The notes: generated by a model from the sequence alone, not told the origin. DNA of 64,000 nt from Engelhardtia mirabilis (GCF_007748095.1 NZ_CP036287.1:6324001-6388000), one strand, 5' to 3'. Shown: positions 36,363-45,959, counted from the stretch's first letter. Translations and numbers: made by a program.

Positions 36363-37922
36363 ATGTCCGACGGTCCCCCCACCGCGAAGCAAGAGTCCGG
36401 CTCGCTCGGCTCCCTGCTCCGCCACTCCCTCAACTACAGCCTGGTTCCGGTCGTCGGGCGGGTGATCTCCGTCGTGATGATCGCCTTCTACACCCGTTGG
36501 TTCGACACCGACGAGTATGGGACGGTCGACCTCGCCGATCTGCTGCTGGCCGGGCTGGTCCAGTTCATCGGCTGGAACCTGCTCAGCGGGATGCAGCGCT
36601 TCTACTTCGAGCGCACCGATCAGCGCGAGCGCAACGCGGTGGTCAGCTCCTGCGCGATCCTGCTGACGGCCGTGGGCTGGACCGTCGTCGGCGCGCTGTT
36701 GATGTTCCGCCACGAGCTGGCGCCGATCCTGATCTCGACCGAGGGCAGCGCCAACGTCTCGCCCAGCCAGATCGTGGACGTGGCCACCGTCGCGCTGCTG
36801 ATCGTCCCCTTGCAGCTCTCGAGCCAGGCCGGCTTCTTCTACCTGCAGATCCAGAAGCAGTCCGGGCTCTACGCCAAGGTCGCGCTGGTGAAGCTCGTGT
36901 TCGAGCTGTCCCTGCGGATCTGGTTCCTGTTCGGCCTCGAGTGGGGTCCCGTCGGCTACCTCCTGCCGGTCCTGATCGGCGAGGGGCTGTGCACGATCTT
37001 CCTGACCGGCCACGTGCTCTGGCGCGTGGGCCTGGCGATCCACTGGGACATCCTGCGTCCGATCGTCGCCTACTCCCTGCCGCTGATCCCGGTGGGCGTG
37101 TTCCAGCTCGGGCTGCACTACGGCGACCGCCGCATGCTCGACCACTTCGCGGCCTCCGACGGTCTGGATCAGGTCGGCATCTACGGCCTGGGCTACAAGC
37201 TCGGCTTCCTGGTCACGATGGCCATGCTCGGCCCCTTCGTGCAGATCTTCCACCCCTGGCTCTACTCCGAGCAGGATCCGCAGGAGCAAGCCAAGAAGGT
37301 CGCGCGAGTCAGCACCTACGGGCTGGTCGCCATGAGCGCCGCGAGCCTGCTCGTGATCCTGTTCGGCAAGCAGGGCATCGACCTGCTGGCTTCCCAGGCC
37401 CAGTACCTGCCGGCCTGGCGCGTGGTGCCCCTGATCACCGTCGGCTACACCTTCTGGGCCGTCTACCACATCACCCAGATCCCGCTCTACATCGCCAAGG
37501 ACACCTTCCCGCTGATGTGGATCAACGCCGCGGCCCTGTTGCTGAACGTGCTCTTGAACTGGTGGCTGGTTCCGCGCTACGGCTTCGTCGGCTCGGGCTG
37601 GGCCACGCTGGTGACCTTCGCTGCCTTGGCGGCCGGGGGCATGTTCGAGGCGCGGCGCGTGATGAGCGTCCCCTTCGAGCTGCGACGGCTGTCCTTGACG
37701 GTCGGAGCCGTGGCCGCGGCGGCCGCGGCCGCGCTCGAGCTCGACGCCAACCTCCCGGTGGCGACGATCGGCGAGCTGGCCCTGGCCGTCGCGCTCAAGG
37801 GCGCGATCGCGATCACGCTGCTCGCGGGCCTGTGGGCCGTCGTGCTCGAGCGTGACGAGCGCAGTCAGGTGACCGCATGGGCCCGCGCGCGCCTGGGTCG
37901 AGGCGGGGAGCGCGCCGCTTGA
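36363..37922 (+). CDS. Polysaccharide flippase (MOP/Wzx-like)
   Basis: ATG at 36363 gives 519 residues with 12-14 predicted membrane helices. The N-terminal SLNYSLVPVVGRVISVVMIA and FYTRWFDTDEYGTVDLADLL are typical of O-antigen and exopolysaccharide flippases of the MOP superfamily (oligosaccharide exporter branch). It should move lipid-linked oligosaccharides across the cytoplasmic membrane. It overlaps the following SGNH gene by 4 nt, tying export to acyl decoration of the glycan. Confidence 0.9.
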   Translation: MSDGPPTAKQESGSLGSLLRHSLNYSLVPVVGRVISVVMIAFYTRWFDTDEYGTVDLADLLLAGLVQFIGWNLLSGMQRFYFERTDQRERNAVVSSCAILLTAVGWTVVGALLMFRHELAPILISTEGSANVSPSQIVDVATVALLIVPLQLSSQAGFFYLQIQKQSGLYAKVALVKLVFELSLRIWFLFGLEWGPVGYLLPVLIGEGLCTIFLTGHVLWRVGLAIHWDILRPIVAYSLPLIPVGVFQLGLHYGDRRMLDHFAASDGLDQVGIYGLGYKLGFLVTMAMLGPFVQIFHPWLYSEQDPQEQAKKVARVSTYGLVAMSAASLLVILFGKQGIDLLASQAQYLPAWRVVPLITVGYTFWAVYHITQIPLYIAKDTFPLMWINAAALLLNVLLNWWLVPRYGFVGSGWATLVTFAALAAGGMFEARRVMSVPFELRRLSLTVGAVAAAAAAALELDANLPVATIGELALAVALKGAIAITLLAGLWAVVLERDERSQVTAWARARLGRGGERAA

Positions 37923-38986
37923 AGCTGGCCCAGTACGCGGTGATCTTCTGGACCCTGGGCCTGCTCGCCGCGGCCGAGCTGGCGCTCGAGTACCGGGCCC
38001 ACGCGCGGGGCTGGGAGACCCTGCTCTTCGGCGGCCCGACCTACTCCGAGCTGCCCGTCGATTCCCCCTTCGGGCCGACGCCCGACTACCCCTTCCGCTC
38101 GCGCATCGTCCCGCGCGAGAAGCCCCCGGGCGTGCTGCGGATCTGGGTCGCCTCGGCCTCCTACGGCGAGCACATCTTCCTGCCCGCCGACCAGATCTTC
38201 CCCGTGGTGCTCGAGGACGAGCTGCGCGAGCGCGGCTTCGAGGTGCAGGTGCTGAACGCGAGCCGCGCCAGCCTCACCGCGCGCGCGGCGGTCCGCGACC
38301 TCGAGCTGGTCGCGCCGGCCTGGCAGCCGGACGTGGCCCTGATGTACCACCTGTCCAACGACCTCGACGGGCTGACCGCGCGCATGCTCGCGGTACGCGC
38401 CGACGAGGACGCCGAAGTGGTGATCGCCTCCGAGCGCGCCGAGACCCTGGCACCGACCGCCGAGGCGGCCCACCACGAGGGGCAGGCTCCCTGGCCGACC
38501 CGCCAGGCCCGTCGCACGACCCTCTACGAGCAGGCCAAGAACCAGATCGGCGCGCGGCTGACCCCGGCACGCATGCTCCGCGACCAGGTCCCGGACGAGG
38601 TGGCCGACGTCTTCGAAGCGCGGGCCGCGGACTTCATCGACGCCGCGCGCGCGCTGGGCGCCGTGCCGGTGCTGGTGACCTTCGCCACCAGCCATCCGCC
38701 CGGGGACCCCGACCTCTTCCCGGCGGGCTACCGACGCAACCTCTACCGCCACAACGGCGTGCTCTCGGTCGCCGGCTGGCGCGCCGGCGCCGCCGACTGG
38801 AACCGGCGCCTGGCCCGGCTCGGCGCCTCCAGCGGCACGACGGTCGTGGACCTCGCCGCCGCCGTCGCCGGCCACTCCGAGTTCTTCATCGACTTCGTGC
38901 ACTTCACCCCCGCGGGCCACGCACAGGTCGCGCGCACCCTGGCCGACGCGCTGGCGCCGGTGCTCGAGGAGTTGCGAGCCAGGTGA
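37919..38986 (+). CDS. SGNH/GDSL-like membrane-anchored hydrolase or acyltransferase partner
   Basis: A TTG at 37919 overlapping the flippase stop (TTGA) gives 355 residues; the in-frame ATG at 37877 is an alternative. One N-terminal membrane helix (YAVIFWTLGLLAAAELAL) anchors a globular domain. The start of the fold, VLRIWVASASYGEHIFL, corresponds to the SGNH block I region with the usual GDS changed to ASAS; the C-terminal DFVHFTPAGHAQVA supplies the DxxH catalytic pair. Such proteins often work with the MBOAT encoded next to them in polysaccharide O-acetylation. The altered block I leaves activity uncertain. Confidence 0.8.
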   Translation: MKLAQYAVIFWTLGLLAAAELALEYRAHARGWETLLFGGPTYSELPVDSPFGPTPDYPFRSRIVPREKPPGVLRIWVASASYGEHIFLPADQIFPVVLEDELRERGFEVQVLNASRASLTARAAVRDLELVAPAWQPDVALMYHLSNDLDGLTARMLAVRADEDAEVVIASERAETLAPTAEAAHHEGQAPWPTRQARRTTLYEQAKNQIGARLTPARMLRDQVPDEVADVFEARAADFIDAARALGAVPVLVTFATSHPPGDPDLFPAGYRRNLYRHNGVLSVAGWRAGAADWNRRLARLGASSGTTVVDLAAAVAGHSEFFIDFVHFTPAGHAQVARTLADALAPVLEELRAR

Positions 38987-40392
38987 GCTTCAACTCGGCC
39001 GAGTACCTCCTGTTCCTGCCGCTCGTGCTGATCCTGCACGGGCTGCTCGAGGGCCGTGAGAACCGGCGGCACTGGCTGCTGTTGGTCGCCAGCTACGGCT
39101 TCTACATGAGCTGGAACTGGCGCTACGCCGGCCTGATCGCCCTGTCGACCCTGGTCGACTTCTGGGTCGGCAAGCGCATGTCCCGCTCGGATTCCCCCTC
39201 CGAGCGGCGCCTGCTGCTGATGCTCAGCCTGGTGCTCAATCTGGGCATGTTGGCGGTCTTCAAGTACTGGGGCTTCTTCGCCGGCAGCGCCGAGAGCGTG
39301 TTCGAGCTGTTCGGCTCGAACCTCTCCCTGCCCAAGCACGACCTCCTGCTACCGGTCGGGATCAGCTTCTACACCTTCCAGACCCTCAGCTACACGATCG
39401 ACCTCTACCGCCGGCAGATCGACGTCGAGCCGAGCCTGACGCGCTTCGCGCTCTTCGTCAGCTTCTTCCCGCAACTCGTCGCCGGCCCGATCGTGCGCGC
39501 CTCCGACTTCCTGCCGCAGCTGCGCGAGGAACGCTCCGTGCGCGCGGACCAGGTCCGCCGGGGCATGGCCCGCATCTTCCGCGGCCTGATCAAGAAGATC
39601 GTCTTCGCCGACATCCTGGCCGTGGCGTTGGTCGACCCGATGTTCGCCAGCCCCGGCGACTACGGCTCGCTCGACCTGCTCCTGGGCCTGTACGCCTACG
39701 CCTTCCAGATCTACGGCGACTTCTCCGGCTACAGCGACATCGCCATCGGCTCGGCCCTGTGCCTGGGCTACGAGCTGCCCGAGAACTTCAACCGGCCCTA
39801 CCTCTCGCAGAACGTGCGGGAGTTCTGGACCCGCTGGCACATCAGCCTCTCGAGCTGGCTGCGCGACTACCTCTACATCCCCCTGGGCGGCAACCGCGTG
39901 GGGCCGCGGCGCACGGCGATCAACCTGATGCTGACCATGGGCCTGGGCGGCCTGTGGCACGGCGCCGCCTGGAACTTCGTGCTGTGGGGCATCTACCACG
40001 GCTTGCTGCTGATGTTCGCGCGCTCGAGCGACCGCCACGCCGAGGGCCAGCGCGATTCCACGGCCACGGTGCTGTGGCGCCGCATTGTGTGCTTCCACCT
40101 GGTGGTCGGCGGCTGGCTGTTGTTCCGCGTCAACAGCCTCGAGAACCTCGCCGACTACGCCACGGGCCTGGTGAGCATGCGCGGGGGCCTGCAGTCGAGC
40201 CCACTCGCGATCGGGGTCCTGGCCCTGGCCGCCCTGGCGCACTTCTTCCCGAAGGACGTGGTCGACCGCTGGCAGGAGCGTGGCGCGAGCTCGACCCCGG
40301 CCTGGCTCCAGGGCGCGGCCTATGCGGCGCTGATCGTCCTCTTCGTGGGCGCGACCTTGGACACGGCCGCCTTCATCTACTTCCAGTTCTGA
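38983..40392 (+). CDS. MBOAT family O-acyltransferase (AlgI/DltB-like)
   Basis: A GTG overlapping the SGNH stop (GTGA) starts a 469-residue protein with about eleven membrane helices. MBOAT hallmarks are clear: LPVGISFYTFQTLSYTID, FFPQLVAGPIVRASDFLPQL, QIYGDFSGYSDIAIG, NFNRPYLSQNVREFWTRWHI and the catalytic His in GGLWHGAAWNFVLWG. Family members such as AlgI transfer acyl groups across the membrane to exported polysaccharide. Together with the flippase and SGNH protein it forms a compact glycan export and O-acylation set. Confidence 0.94.
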   Translation: MSFNSAEYLLFLPLVLILHGLLEGRENRRHWLLLVASYGFYMSWNWRYAGLIALSTLVDFWVGKRMSRSDSPSERRLLLMLSLVLNLGMLAVFKYWGFFAGSAESVFELFGSNLSLPKHDLLLPVGISFYTFQTLSYTIDLYRRQIDVEPSLTRFALFVSFFPQLVAGPIVRASDFLPQLREERSVRADQVRRGMARIFRGLIKKIVFADILAVALVDPMFASPGDYGSLDLLLGLYAYAFQIYGDFSGYSDIAIGSALCLGYELPENFNRPYLSQNVREFWTRWHISLSSWLRDYLYIPLGGNRVGPRRTAINLMLTMGLGGLWHGAAWNFVLWGIYHGLLLMFARSSDRHAEGQRDSTATVLWRRIVCFHLVVGGWLLFRVNSLENLADYATGLVSMRGGLQSSPLAIGVLALAALAHFFPKDVVDRWQERGASSTPAWLQGAAYAALIVLFVGATLDTAAFIYFQF

Positions 40393-40527
40393 CCCGGCTA
40401 CGGCCGTCCGGATCCGAGCCGCTCGCGCGAGCGGTGACCGACCCTCCAATCACCTGGCGGTCACGTTGACGAGCCGGCCCGATCGGCCGACGGGGCTACA
40501 CTCGGATCCCTGCTGCGCGCGACATCG

Positions 40528-42321
40528 ATGCCTCCCACCAAGACCATCACACCGGCCCGGCGTGCGATCGCCCTGGCCGTCTTCGCGAGCCTCCTGGCGG
40601 CGGTCGTCGTCAAGGATCGCGCGAGCCGCAGCGCACCGGTGCCCTCCAAGGGGTCGATCGGATTCCGACTGCGCGAGGTGTCCGCGGAGCACGGACTCGA
40701 GTTCCAGCACCGCGTGGCCCCGGTCGACGCCCAGATCGAGCACGTGGCCGACCACATCATGGCGGTCGGCGCCGCCGTCTCCGCCAGCGACTACGACCGC
40801 GACGGCTGGGTCGACCTCTACGTCACCAACTCCGACTTCGGCGCCCCCAACGCCCTGTTCCACAACCGCGGTGACGGCCGGTTCGAGGACGTCGCGGCCG
40901 CCGCGGGCGTGGCCGACCTGAACCTCCCCGGCCGCGGGGTCTCGATGGGCAGCGTGTGGGGCGACTACGACAACGACGGCGACGAGGACCTCTTCATCTA
41001 CCGCTTCGGCTATCTGGCTCTGTTCCGCAACGACGGTCGAGAGGGCGGCAACTCAGGCGGAGGCGGCTTCGTCGAGGTCAGCCGCGAGGCGGGTCTCGAG
41101 CGCTGGATGAACTCCAACGGCGCGATCTGGTTCGACTACGACCGTGACGGCTACCTCGATCTGTTGGTCTTGGCCTACTACAGCTCGAAGCACGACCTGT
41201 GGCACCTGGCGACCACGAAGATCATGCACGACAGCGGGGAGTTCGCCACCAACGGCGAGCGCAACCTCCTGTTCCACAACAACGGTGACGGCACCTTCGA
41301 GGAGCTCGGCGAGCGGCTCGGCATGGACAGCCGCATGTGGAGCTACGCCGCCCTCTCCGCCGATTTCAACCGCGACGGCTGGCCCGACGTCTACGTGGCC
41401 AACGACTACGGCTCCGAGGAGCTGTGGCTGAACGTCGAAGGCCAACGCTTCGAATCCGCCGAGGCCAACCTCGGCCACGACAGCAAGAGCGGCATGTCGG
41501 TGGCGCTGGGCAACGTTCGCAACGACGGGCGCAACTCGGTCTTCGTCACCAACATCTCGAGCCCCGGCTACGTGTTCCACGGCAACAACCTGCGAGAGAG
41601 CCGCATGGATGGCGCCGGCGTGATGGTCCAGAAGGCGCGGGGCGCCCTGGTGGACACCGGCTGGTCCTGGGGGGCCCAGTTCGGCGATCTGGACCGCGAC
41701 GGCTTCCAGGACCTGGTGGTGGTCAACGGCTTCATTTCGGGCGATCGGGACCGCAGCTACTGGTACGACTCCTCCAAGCTCTCCGGCGGGGCCGGCGGGA
41801 TCATGGCCGACGCGGCGAACTGGCCGCCCATCGAGGGCCGCAGCCAATCTGGCTACGAGCGCAGCGCGGTGCTCCACAACAACGGCGACGGCACCTTCGC
41901 CGACGTGGCCGAGGCGGTCGGGATCACCGACACCTACGACGGCCGCGCGGTGATCCTGGCGGACCTGGAGAACCGCGGCGCGCTCGACGTGGTCGTGGCG
42001 AACCAGAAGGGGCCGCTCTTGCTGTACCGCAACGAGCCCGCGGGCGGCGCGTGGATCGGCTTCGAGCTAGAAGGCACCGTGTCCAACCGCAGCGCGATCG
42101 GCGCCGAGGCCGAGTTGACCTTCGGCCCCAACGTCCAGCGCCAGGTGGTGAACGGGGGCACGGGCTTCTCATCACAGAACGACCGCCGCCTGTTCTTCGG
42201 CCTGGGCGAGAACGATCGCGACCTGCACCTGACCCTGCGCTGGCCGTCCGGGCGGGTGCAGGAACTCGACGGCCTCGAAGCCGGGCGCTACCACCACCTG
42301 GTCGAACCCGAGGGCGACTGA
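40528..42321 (+). CDS. CRTAC1-like FG-GAP/ASPIC-UnbV protein
   Basis: The 597-residue protein begins with a membrane anchor or signal (RAIALAVFASLLAAVVV). Six or more calcium-binding FG-GAP/VCBS blades follow, each with a DxDxDGxxDLxV loop (DYDRDGWVDLYVTN, DYDNDGDEDLFIYR, DYDRDGYLDLLVL, DFNRDGWPDVYVAND, DLDRDGFQDLVVVNG). The C-terminal about 75 residues form an ASPIC/UnbV domain ending WPSGRVQELDGLEAGRYHHL. Such proteins are abundant in planctomycetes. The UnbV name comes from enediyne gene clusters. The next gene, 50 nt away, encodes a membrane protein of the type that accompanies UnbV. Confidence 0.92.
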   Translation: MPPTKTITPARRAIALAVFASLLAAVVVKDRASRSAPVPSKGSIGFRLREVSAEHGLEFQHRVAPVDAQIEHVADHIMAVGAAVSASDYDRDGWVDLYVTNSDFGAPNALFHNRGDGRFEDVAAAAGVADLNLPGRGVSMGSVWGDYDNDGDEDLFIYRFGYLALFRNDGREGGNSGGGGFVEVSREAGLERWMNSNGAIWFDYDRDGYLDLLVLAYYSSKHDLWHLATTKIMHDSGEFATNGERNLLFHNNGDGTFEELGERLGMDSRMWSYAALSADFNRDGWPDVYVANDYGSEELWLNVEGQRFESAEANLGHDSKSGMSVALGNVRNDGRNSVFVTNISSPGYVFHGNNLRESRMDGAGVMVQKARGALVDTGWSWGAQFGDLDRDGFQDLVVVNGFISGDRDRSYWYDSSKLSGGAGGIMADAANWPPIEGRSQSGYERSAVLHNNGDGTFADVAEAVGITDTYDGRAVILADLENRGALDVVVANQKGPLLLYRNEPAGGAWIGFELEGTVSNRSAIGAEAELTFGPNVQRQVVNGGTGFSSQNDRRLFFGLGENDRDLHLTLRWPSGRVQELDGLEAGRYHHLVEPEGD

Positions 42322-42371
42322 ATCCGCCTCCGGCCGAGCCACGAACCCGCCCGGACCCGCCAACAACGACC

Positions 42372-43229
42372 ATGACCACCGCCCAACCCACCCTCCAGCA
42401 GCCGCGCCCGAGCTCGCCCCTGCAGTGGGCGGCGTCCCTGAACCCCAAGTGGCTGATCACGATCCTGATCACGCTGATCCTGGTGGTGGCCCAGGTCTCG
42501 GTGGACCTGTTGTCGGACATCTGGATCCTCCCGGCGGCCCTGGGTGCGGCGGTGCTGACCGAGAGCGTGCTCTCGTTGGCCCTGCGCGGGCACCTGGTCA
42601 GCATCCAGAGCGCCTACATCAGCGGCATCTCGATGACGATCCTGACCAAGCCCCAGCAGGGCTTGATCTGGCCCTTCGTGCTGGGCGCCGCGATCTCGAT
42701 CGCCAGCAAGTACGCCCTGACCTACCGCGGCCGACACCTGTGGAACCCGACCAACTTCGGGATCAGCATCATGCTGCTCCTGGCACCGGGCTCGGTGGCG
42801 GTGCTCTCGACCCAGTTCGACAACTCGATCTGGCCCCTGCTGGTGATCTGGACCGTCGGCCTCCTGGTGGCGAGCCGGGCCAAGATTCTGCACGTGACCG
42901 GCGCCTACCTGGCGTCCTTCGTGGCCCTGGCGGGGATGCGCGCACTGCTGACCGGCGACTCGTTCGTGACCGAGCTGGCTCCGGTGACGGGGCCGATGTA
43001 CCAGCTCTTCCTGTTCTTCATGATCACGGACCCGCCCACGACGGTCTCCACCAAGCGCGGCCGGATCGCAGTCGCGATCACCATCGCCGTGGTCGAGTGT
43101 GGGATCCGCCTGCTCGACGAACTCCCGGTCGAGACGCCGCTGCACGTTCTGTTGCAGGCGCCGCCGATCTTCGCCCTCGCCATCGTGGGCCCGATCGCCA
43201 AGGTCATCGACCTGCGTCGCAAGGCCTGA
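42372..43229 (+). CDS. RnfD/NqrB-like (UnbU-like) membrane protein
   Basis: ATG at 42372 gives 285 residues with about eight membrane helices. The sequence matches the NQR2/RnfD/RnfE family: an LTESVLSLALRG turn, SAYISGISMTILTKP, RHLWNPTNFGISIMLLLAPG, and FFMITDPPTTVSTKRGR, which corresponds to the region of the conserved DPxTS stretch. The covalent-FMN motif SGAT of true RnfD/NqrB is not evident. No other Rnf or Nqr subunit is encoded nearby, so a complete Rnf pump is unlikely; pairing with an ASPIC-UnbV protein suggests the UnbU-like branch. Its biochemical role is unknown. Confidence 0.82.
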   Translation: MTTAQPTLQQPRPSSPLQWAASLNPKWLITILITLILVVAQVSVDLLSDIWILPAALGAAVLTESVLSLALRGHLVSIQSAYISGISMTILTKPQQGLIWPFVLGAAISIASKYALTYRGRHLWNPTNFGISIMLLLAPGSVAVLSTQFDNSIWPLLVIWTVGLLVASRAKILHVTGAYLASFVALAGMRALLTGDSFVTELAPVTGPMYQLFLFFMITDPPTTVSTKRGRIAVAITIAVVECGIRLLDELPVETPLHVLLQAPPIFALAIVGPIAKVIDLRRKA

Positions 43230-43357
43230 CAGCTGGGAGCCCCGCCCGCTCGCCAACGGTGCCGAGCGCCGCTTCCGCTCGACCGTCCGGAACGACGACT
43301 GCCTCGGTCCGACCCGCGATCCCCGGCTCGTGCGAGCAGGCCCCTTGCGGGCAAACA

Positions 43358-43381
43358 GGGCGGTCGGCGAGCCGACCGCCC
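43358..43381. terminator. Perfect hairpin downstream of the UnbU-like gene
   Basis: GGGCGGTCGG and CCGACCGCCC form a perfect 10-bp stem with a CGAG loop, about 130 nt after the UnbU-like stop. No T-run follows; it could act in either direction. Confidence 0.5.
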
Positions 43382-43466
43382 CGATGCCACGTAGCTTCTC
43401 CAGGAGGGGTTCTCCGCCTCGACGGGCGAGCCCGTTCGCGACGATTGAGAGCCAGAGAAATAGGTA

Positions 43467-43495
43467 GGGGAGGACGCCCCCCCGGGGTCCTCCCC
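43467..43495. terminator. Second hairpin in the convergent region
   Basis: GGGGAGGA pairs with TCCTCCCC, and an inner CCCC/GGGG pairing continues the stem after a 2-nt bulge. The plus strand continues ATTTGG. It may back up the first terminator. Confidence 0.45.
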
Positions 43496-43762
43496 ATTTG
43501 GTCCGTGGAAATCCGGACCCGACGCTCCCGGCCTGCCCAGCCGGGGTTGGCAGCGACCGAAGCCTCCAACATGGATGCTCGCTCGCTCACCAGGGCGACG
43601 TCGCCGCGCCTGGCAGAGGGATCTACGGTCGGGCGCTGACCCGGTTACCGAGCGGCCCCGAAAAAATCCCGCGAGTGGTTGTCGAACGCTCCCACGGATG
43701 CGCCGCAGGCCCCTGGGGCGCATCAGGGGCGCTCCCCCGCGCCTCGGGCCCGCGGGAGAGTC

Positions 43763-44512
43763 TCAGATCCCGAAGCGGTAGCCGCCGTCGACCGGCAGCA
43801 ACACCCCGGTCACGTTCTCGGCCTCGAGCAGGAAGCGCACCGCCCGCGCCACATCGAGGGGGCTGCCCTCGCGCCCGCGCAGGGTCGCCGCACGGTCGTC
43901 GTCGGCGCGCTCCTGGGGGTAGTCCTGCGGAAACAGCACGGGCCCCGGCCCCACGGCGTTGACCCGCACCCTCGGGGCCAGGGCCTTGGCCAGGCCGTAG
44001 GTCATCGAGACCACCCCCGCCTTGGCCATGCAGTAGGGCAGGCTGTCGGGCCAGGGGCGGTCGAAGGAGACGTCGGCGATGCTCACGATCGCTCCGCCGC
44101 CGCGGGCGCGCATGCGGGTGCCCAGGGTCTGGGCCCAGAAGAAAGGCCCACGCAGGTTGACTTCGAGGGCCGCGTCGAAGTCCTCCTGCTCCAGGTTCTC
44201 GATCGCCACGTGCGGCCAAGTTGCCGCGGAATTCACCAGCCAATCGATGGGCCCCAATTCGCTCTCGGCCTCGTCGCAGGCCGCGCGCACGGCTGCCACG
44301 TCGCGCTGATCGGCTGCGACGACGATGGCGCGCCGACCCAGGGCCCGCACGGCCTCGGCCGTCTCCTCACCCGGTCCGTGGGAGCGGTTGACGTGGATCG
44401 CCACATCCGCCCCGGCCCGCGCCAACTCGAGCGCGATCTCGCGCCCGACGCGCACGCCGGCGCCCGTCACCAGGGCACGCCGCCCCGCTCCGACCCTTGA
44501 CTGCTCTTCCAT
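43763..44512 (-). CDS. Short-chain dehydrogenase, pteridine reductase-like
   Basis: ATG at 44512 gives 249 residues. The cofactor motif is TGAGVRVGREIALELA, of the TGxxxRxG type seen in pteridine and dihydromonapterin reductases, followed by AIHVNRS suited to NADPH. NSAATWPHVAIE replaces the usual NNAG, again as in pteridine reductase relatives. Catalytic Tyr and Lys are in LPYCMAKAG, and VRVNAVGPGPVLFP precedes the C-terminal DGGYRFGI. Reduction of a pterin is a reasonable inference; 3-oxoacyl-ACP reductase is the alternative. It follows the TauE-like gene by 44 nt on the same strand. Confidence 0.85.
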   Translation of the reverse strand: MEEQSRVGAGRRALVTGAGVRVGREIALELARAGADVAIHVNRSHGPGEETAEAVRALGRRAIVVAADQRDVAAVRAACDEAESELGPIDWLVNSAATWPHVAIENLEQEDFDAALEVNLRGPFFWAQTLGTRMRARGGGAIVSIADVSFDRPWPDSLPYCMAKAGVVSMTYGLAKALAPRVRVNAVGPGPVLFPQDYPQERADDDRAATLRGREGSPLDVARAVRFLLEAENVTGVLLPVDGGYRFGI

Positions 44513-44556
44513 GGCCGGATCATCGGCCCTCCCGCGCACGCTTGGAAGTCGCCGGG

Positions 44557-45342
44557 TCAGAGGGACAGCAGGCCACTCTCGCGCAGGAAGATCAGCACGC
44601 CCATCAAGAGCAGGAACACCGCAAAGCCGCGCGTCAGGGTGCGGTGCGAGACCTTCTTGCCGAGGGAACGCCCCCAGAAGCTGGCCAGGGCCCCGACGCC
44701 GATGAAGGCCCCCAGCAGGCCGAAGTCGAGCTCCACGTGCTCGCCGGCCGACAGGTACCAACCCACGAAGCCGGTGAACGACTTGGTCGAGATGATCGCC
44801 AGGCTGGTGCCCACCGCGCGCTTCATGTCCAGCCCACCGAGCACGACCAGGGCCGGCACGATGATGAAGCCGCCGCCGACGCCGACCATGCCGGTCACGA
44901 GGCCGACGATCAGCCCGTCGAAGACCATGCGCCAGGCAGTCCGCTGAACGCGATCCTCCTCGGCCTCGAGTTCGGCCGGATTCGCCATGAACCAGGCGGC
45001 GGTGAGCATCATCGCCGCGAAGAGGCACAGCTTGATCGGACCGTCGCGACCGGGGAACCACTGCCCCAGCAGGGGGGCCAGGTACTTCCCCGCCTCGTAG
45101 GTACCGACCATGCTCGGCACCCCGAACCACCCGACGCTGCGCCACTCGACAGTGCCCTTGCGCGCGTAGGGCAGGCAGGCGAAGAACGAGATCCCGCCCA
45201 CCACGAACAGGGCGCCGGTGAAGGCGGTGTCGACCTCCTGCCCGCACAGGTAGCGCAGGATCGGCACCATCAGGATCGACCCGCCGGCGCCCAAGAGGCC
45301 CATGGAGAGCCCGATCAAGAGTGCGCCGATGACGACGGGCAT
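44557..45342 (-). CDS. TauE/SafE family sulfite or sulfur-compound exporter
   Basis: The 261-residue protein has about eight membrane helices arranged as two repeats. The repeats open with GLSMGLLGAGGSILMVPIL and GLVTGMVGVGGGFIIVPALV, the diagnostic glycine-rich motifs of the TauE/SafE family. Members export sulfite, sulfoacetate or related anions. A persulfide dioxygenase that would release sulfite is encoded 2.7 kb to the right, so sulfite export is a plausible but unproven role. Confidence 0.9.
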   Translation of the reverse strand: MPVVIGALLIGLSMGLLGAGGSILMVPILRYLCGQEVDTAFTGALFVVGGISFFACLPYARKGTVEWRSVGWFGVPSMVGTYEAGKYLAPLLGQWFPGRDGPIKLCLFAAMMLTAAWFMANPAELEAEEDRVQRTAWRMVFDGLIVGLVTGMVGVGGGFIIVPALVVLGGLDMKRAVGTSLAIISTKSFTGFVGWYLSAGEHVELDFGLLGAFIGVGALASFWGRSLGKKVSHRTLTRGFAVFLLLMGVLIFLRESGLLSL

Positions 45343-45959
45343 GGCGTCAGATCAGCGAGCCGCGACTGCTTGCGCGGCCCGATCGCTCTGGGTGAGCGGC
45401 TGGCTCACGGGGTGACCGAGGGGGGCGGCGAGGGACATCGGGTGCGAGAGGATACGCCCCGTCCTCGGTCGAGTCAGGTAGCCGAGCTCCAATCGCACCC
45501 GGATCGGGAGTGTCCGGACGACAGCCCTTCGCCGCGTGTCGGCGATGGCACGGCGATGGCACGGCGAGCCTACGGCCGCGCCGCTCTCTCGCGGGGTCGG
45601 AGCCGATTCGATCGGAGAGGGAGCCTTGGTGGCGCGGTCGAGGCTCCCGCAGCAGTCTTCGGCGCAGCCGCGGGAGGTCGCGCGACTCGAGCCGCGCGTG
45701 CCGGCGAGCGATCTGGGGCCGCGGCGGCGTCGAAGAGTGAGGACTTGCAACCAGACGGACGAGCACCCGCAGCCCGTGTGGGATCCAGCCGCCTGATTCG
45801 GATCAGGGGCACTGCGGTAGGCTCCTGCATGCCCGTCGAAGGTGGACCACCGGCGTTCGAAGCCGAGCCGAGCGAGGAGATGCAGCAAGGGACCGCCGGG
45901 GCCCCCTCGAGCACGTGCGGGTCCGCCCAGGCGCCCGTCGACCCGTGGACGAGAGAGCT
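45343..45959. other. Divergent intergenic region, no gene seen
   Basis: This 617-bp stretch lies between the TauE-like gene and the anchored protein gene. A small GTGAGC/GCTCAC hairpin lies near 45392-45408, and ggcgatggcac occurs twice in tandem near 45542-45564. No small gene or convincing promoter was recognised. Confidence 0.45.

Larger units (their letters stand above)
43230..43762. other. Intergenic region between convergent genes with two hairpins
   Basis: This 533-bp stretch separates the UnbU-like gene and the SDR gene, which converge. It contains the two hairpins listed separately and no supported gene. Confidence 0.5.
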
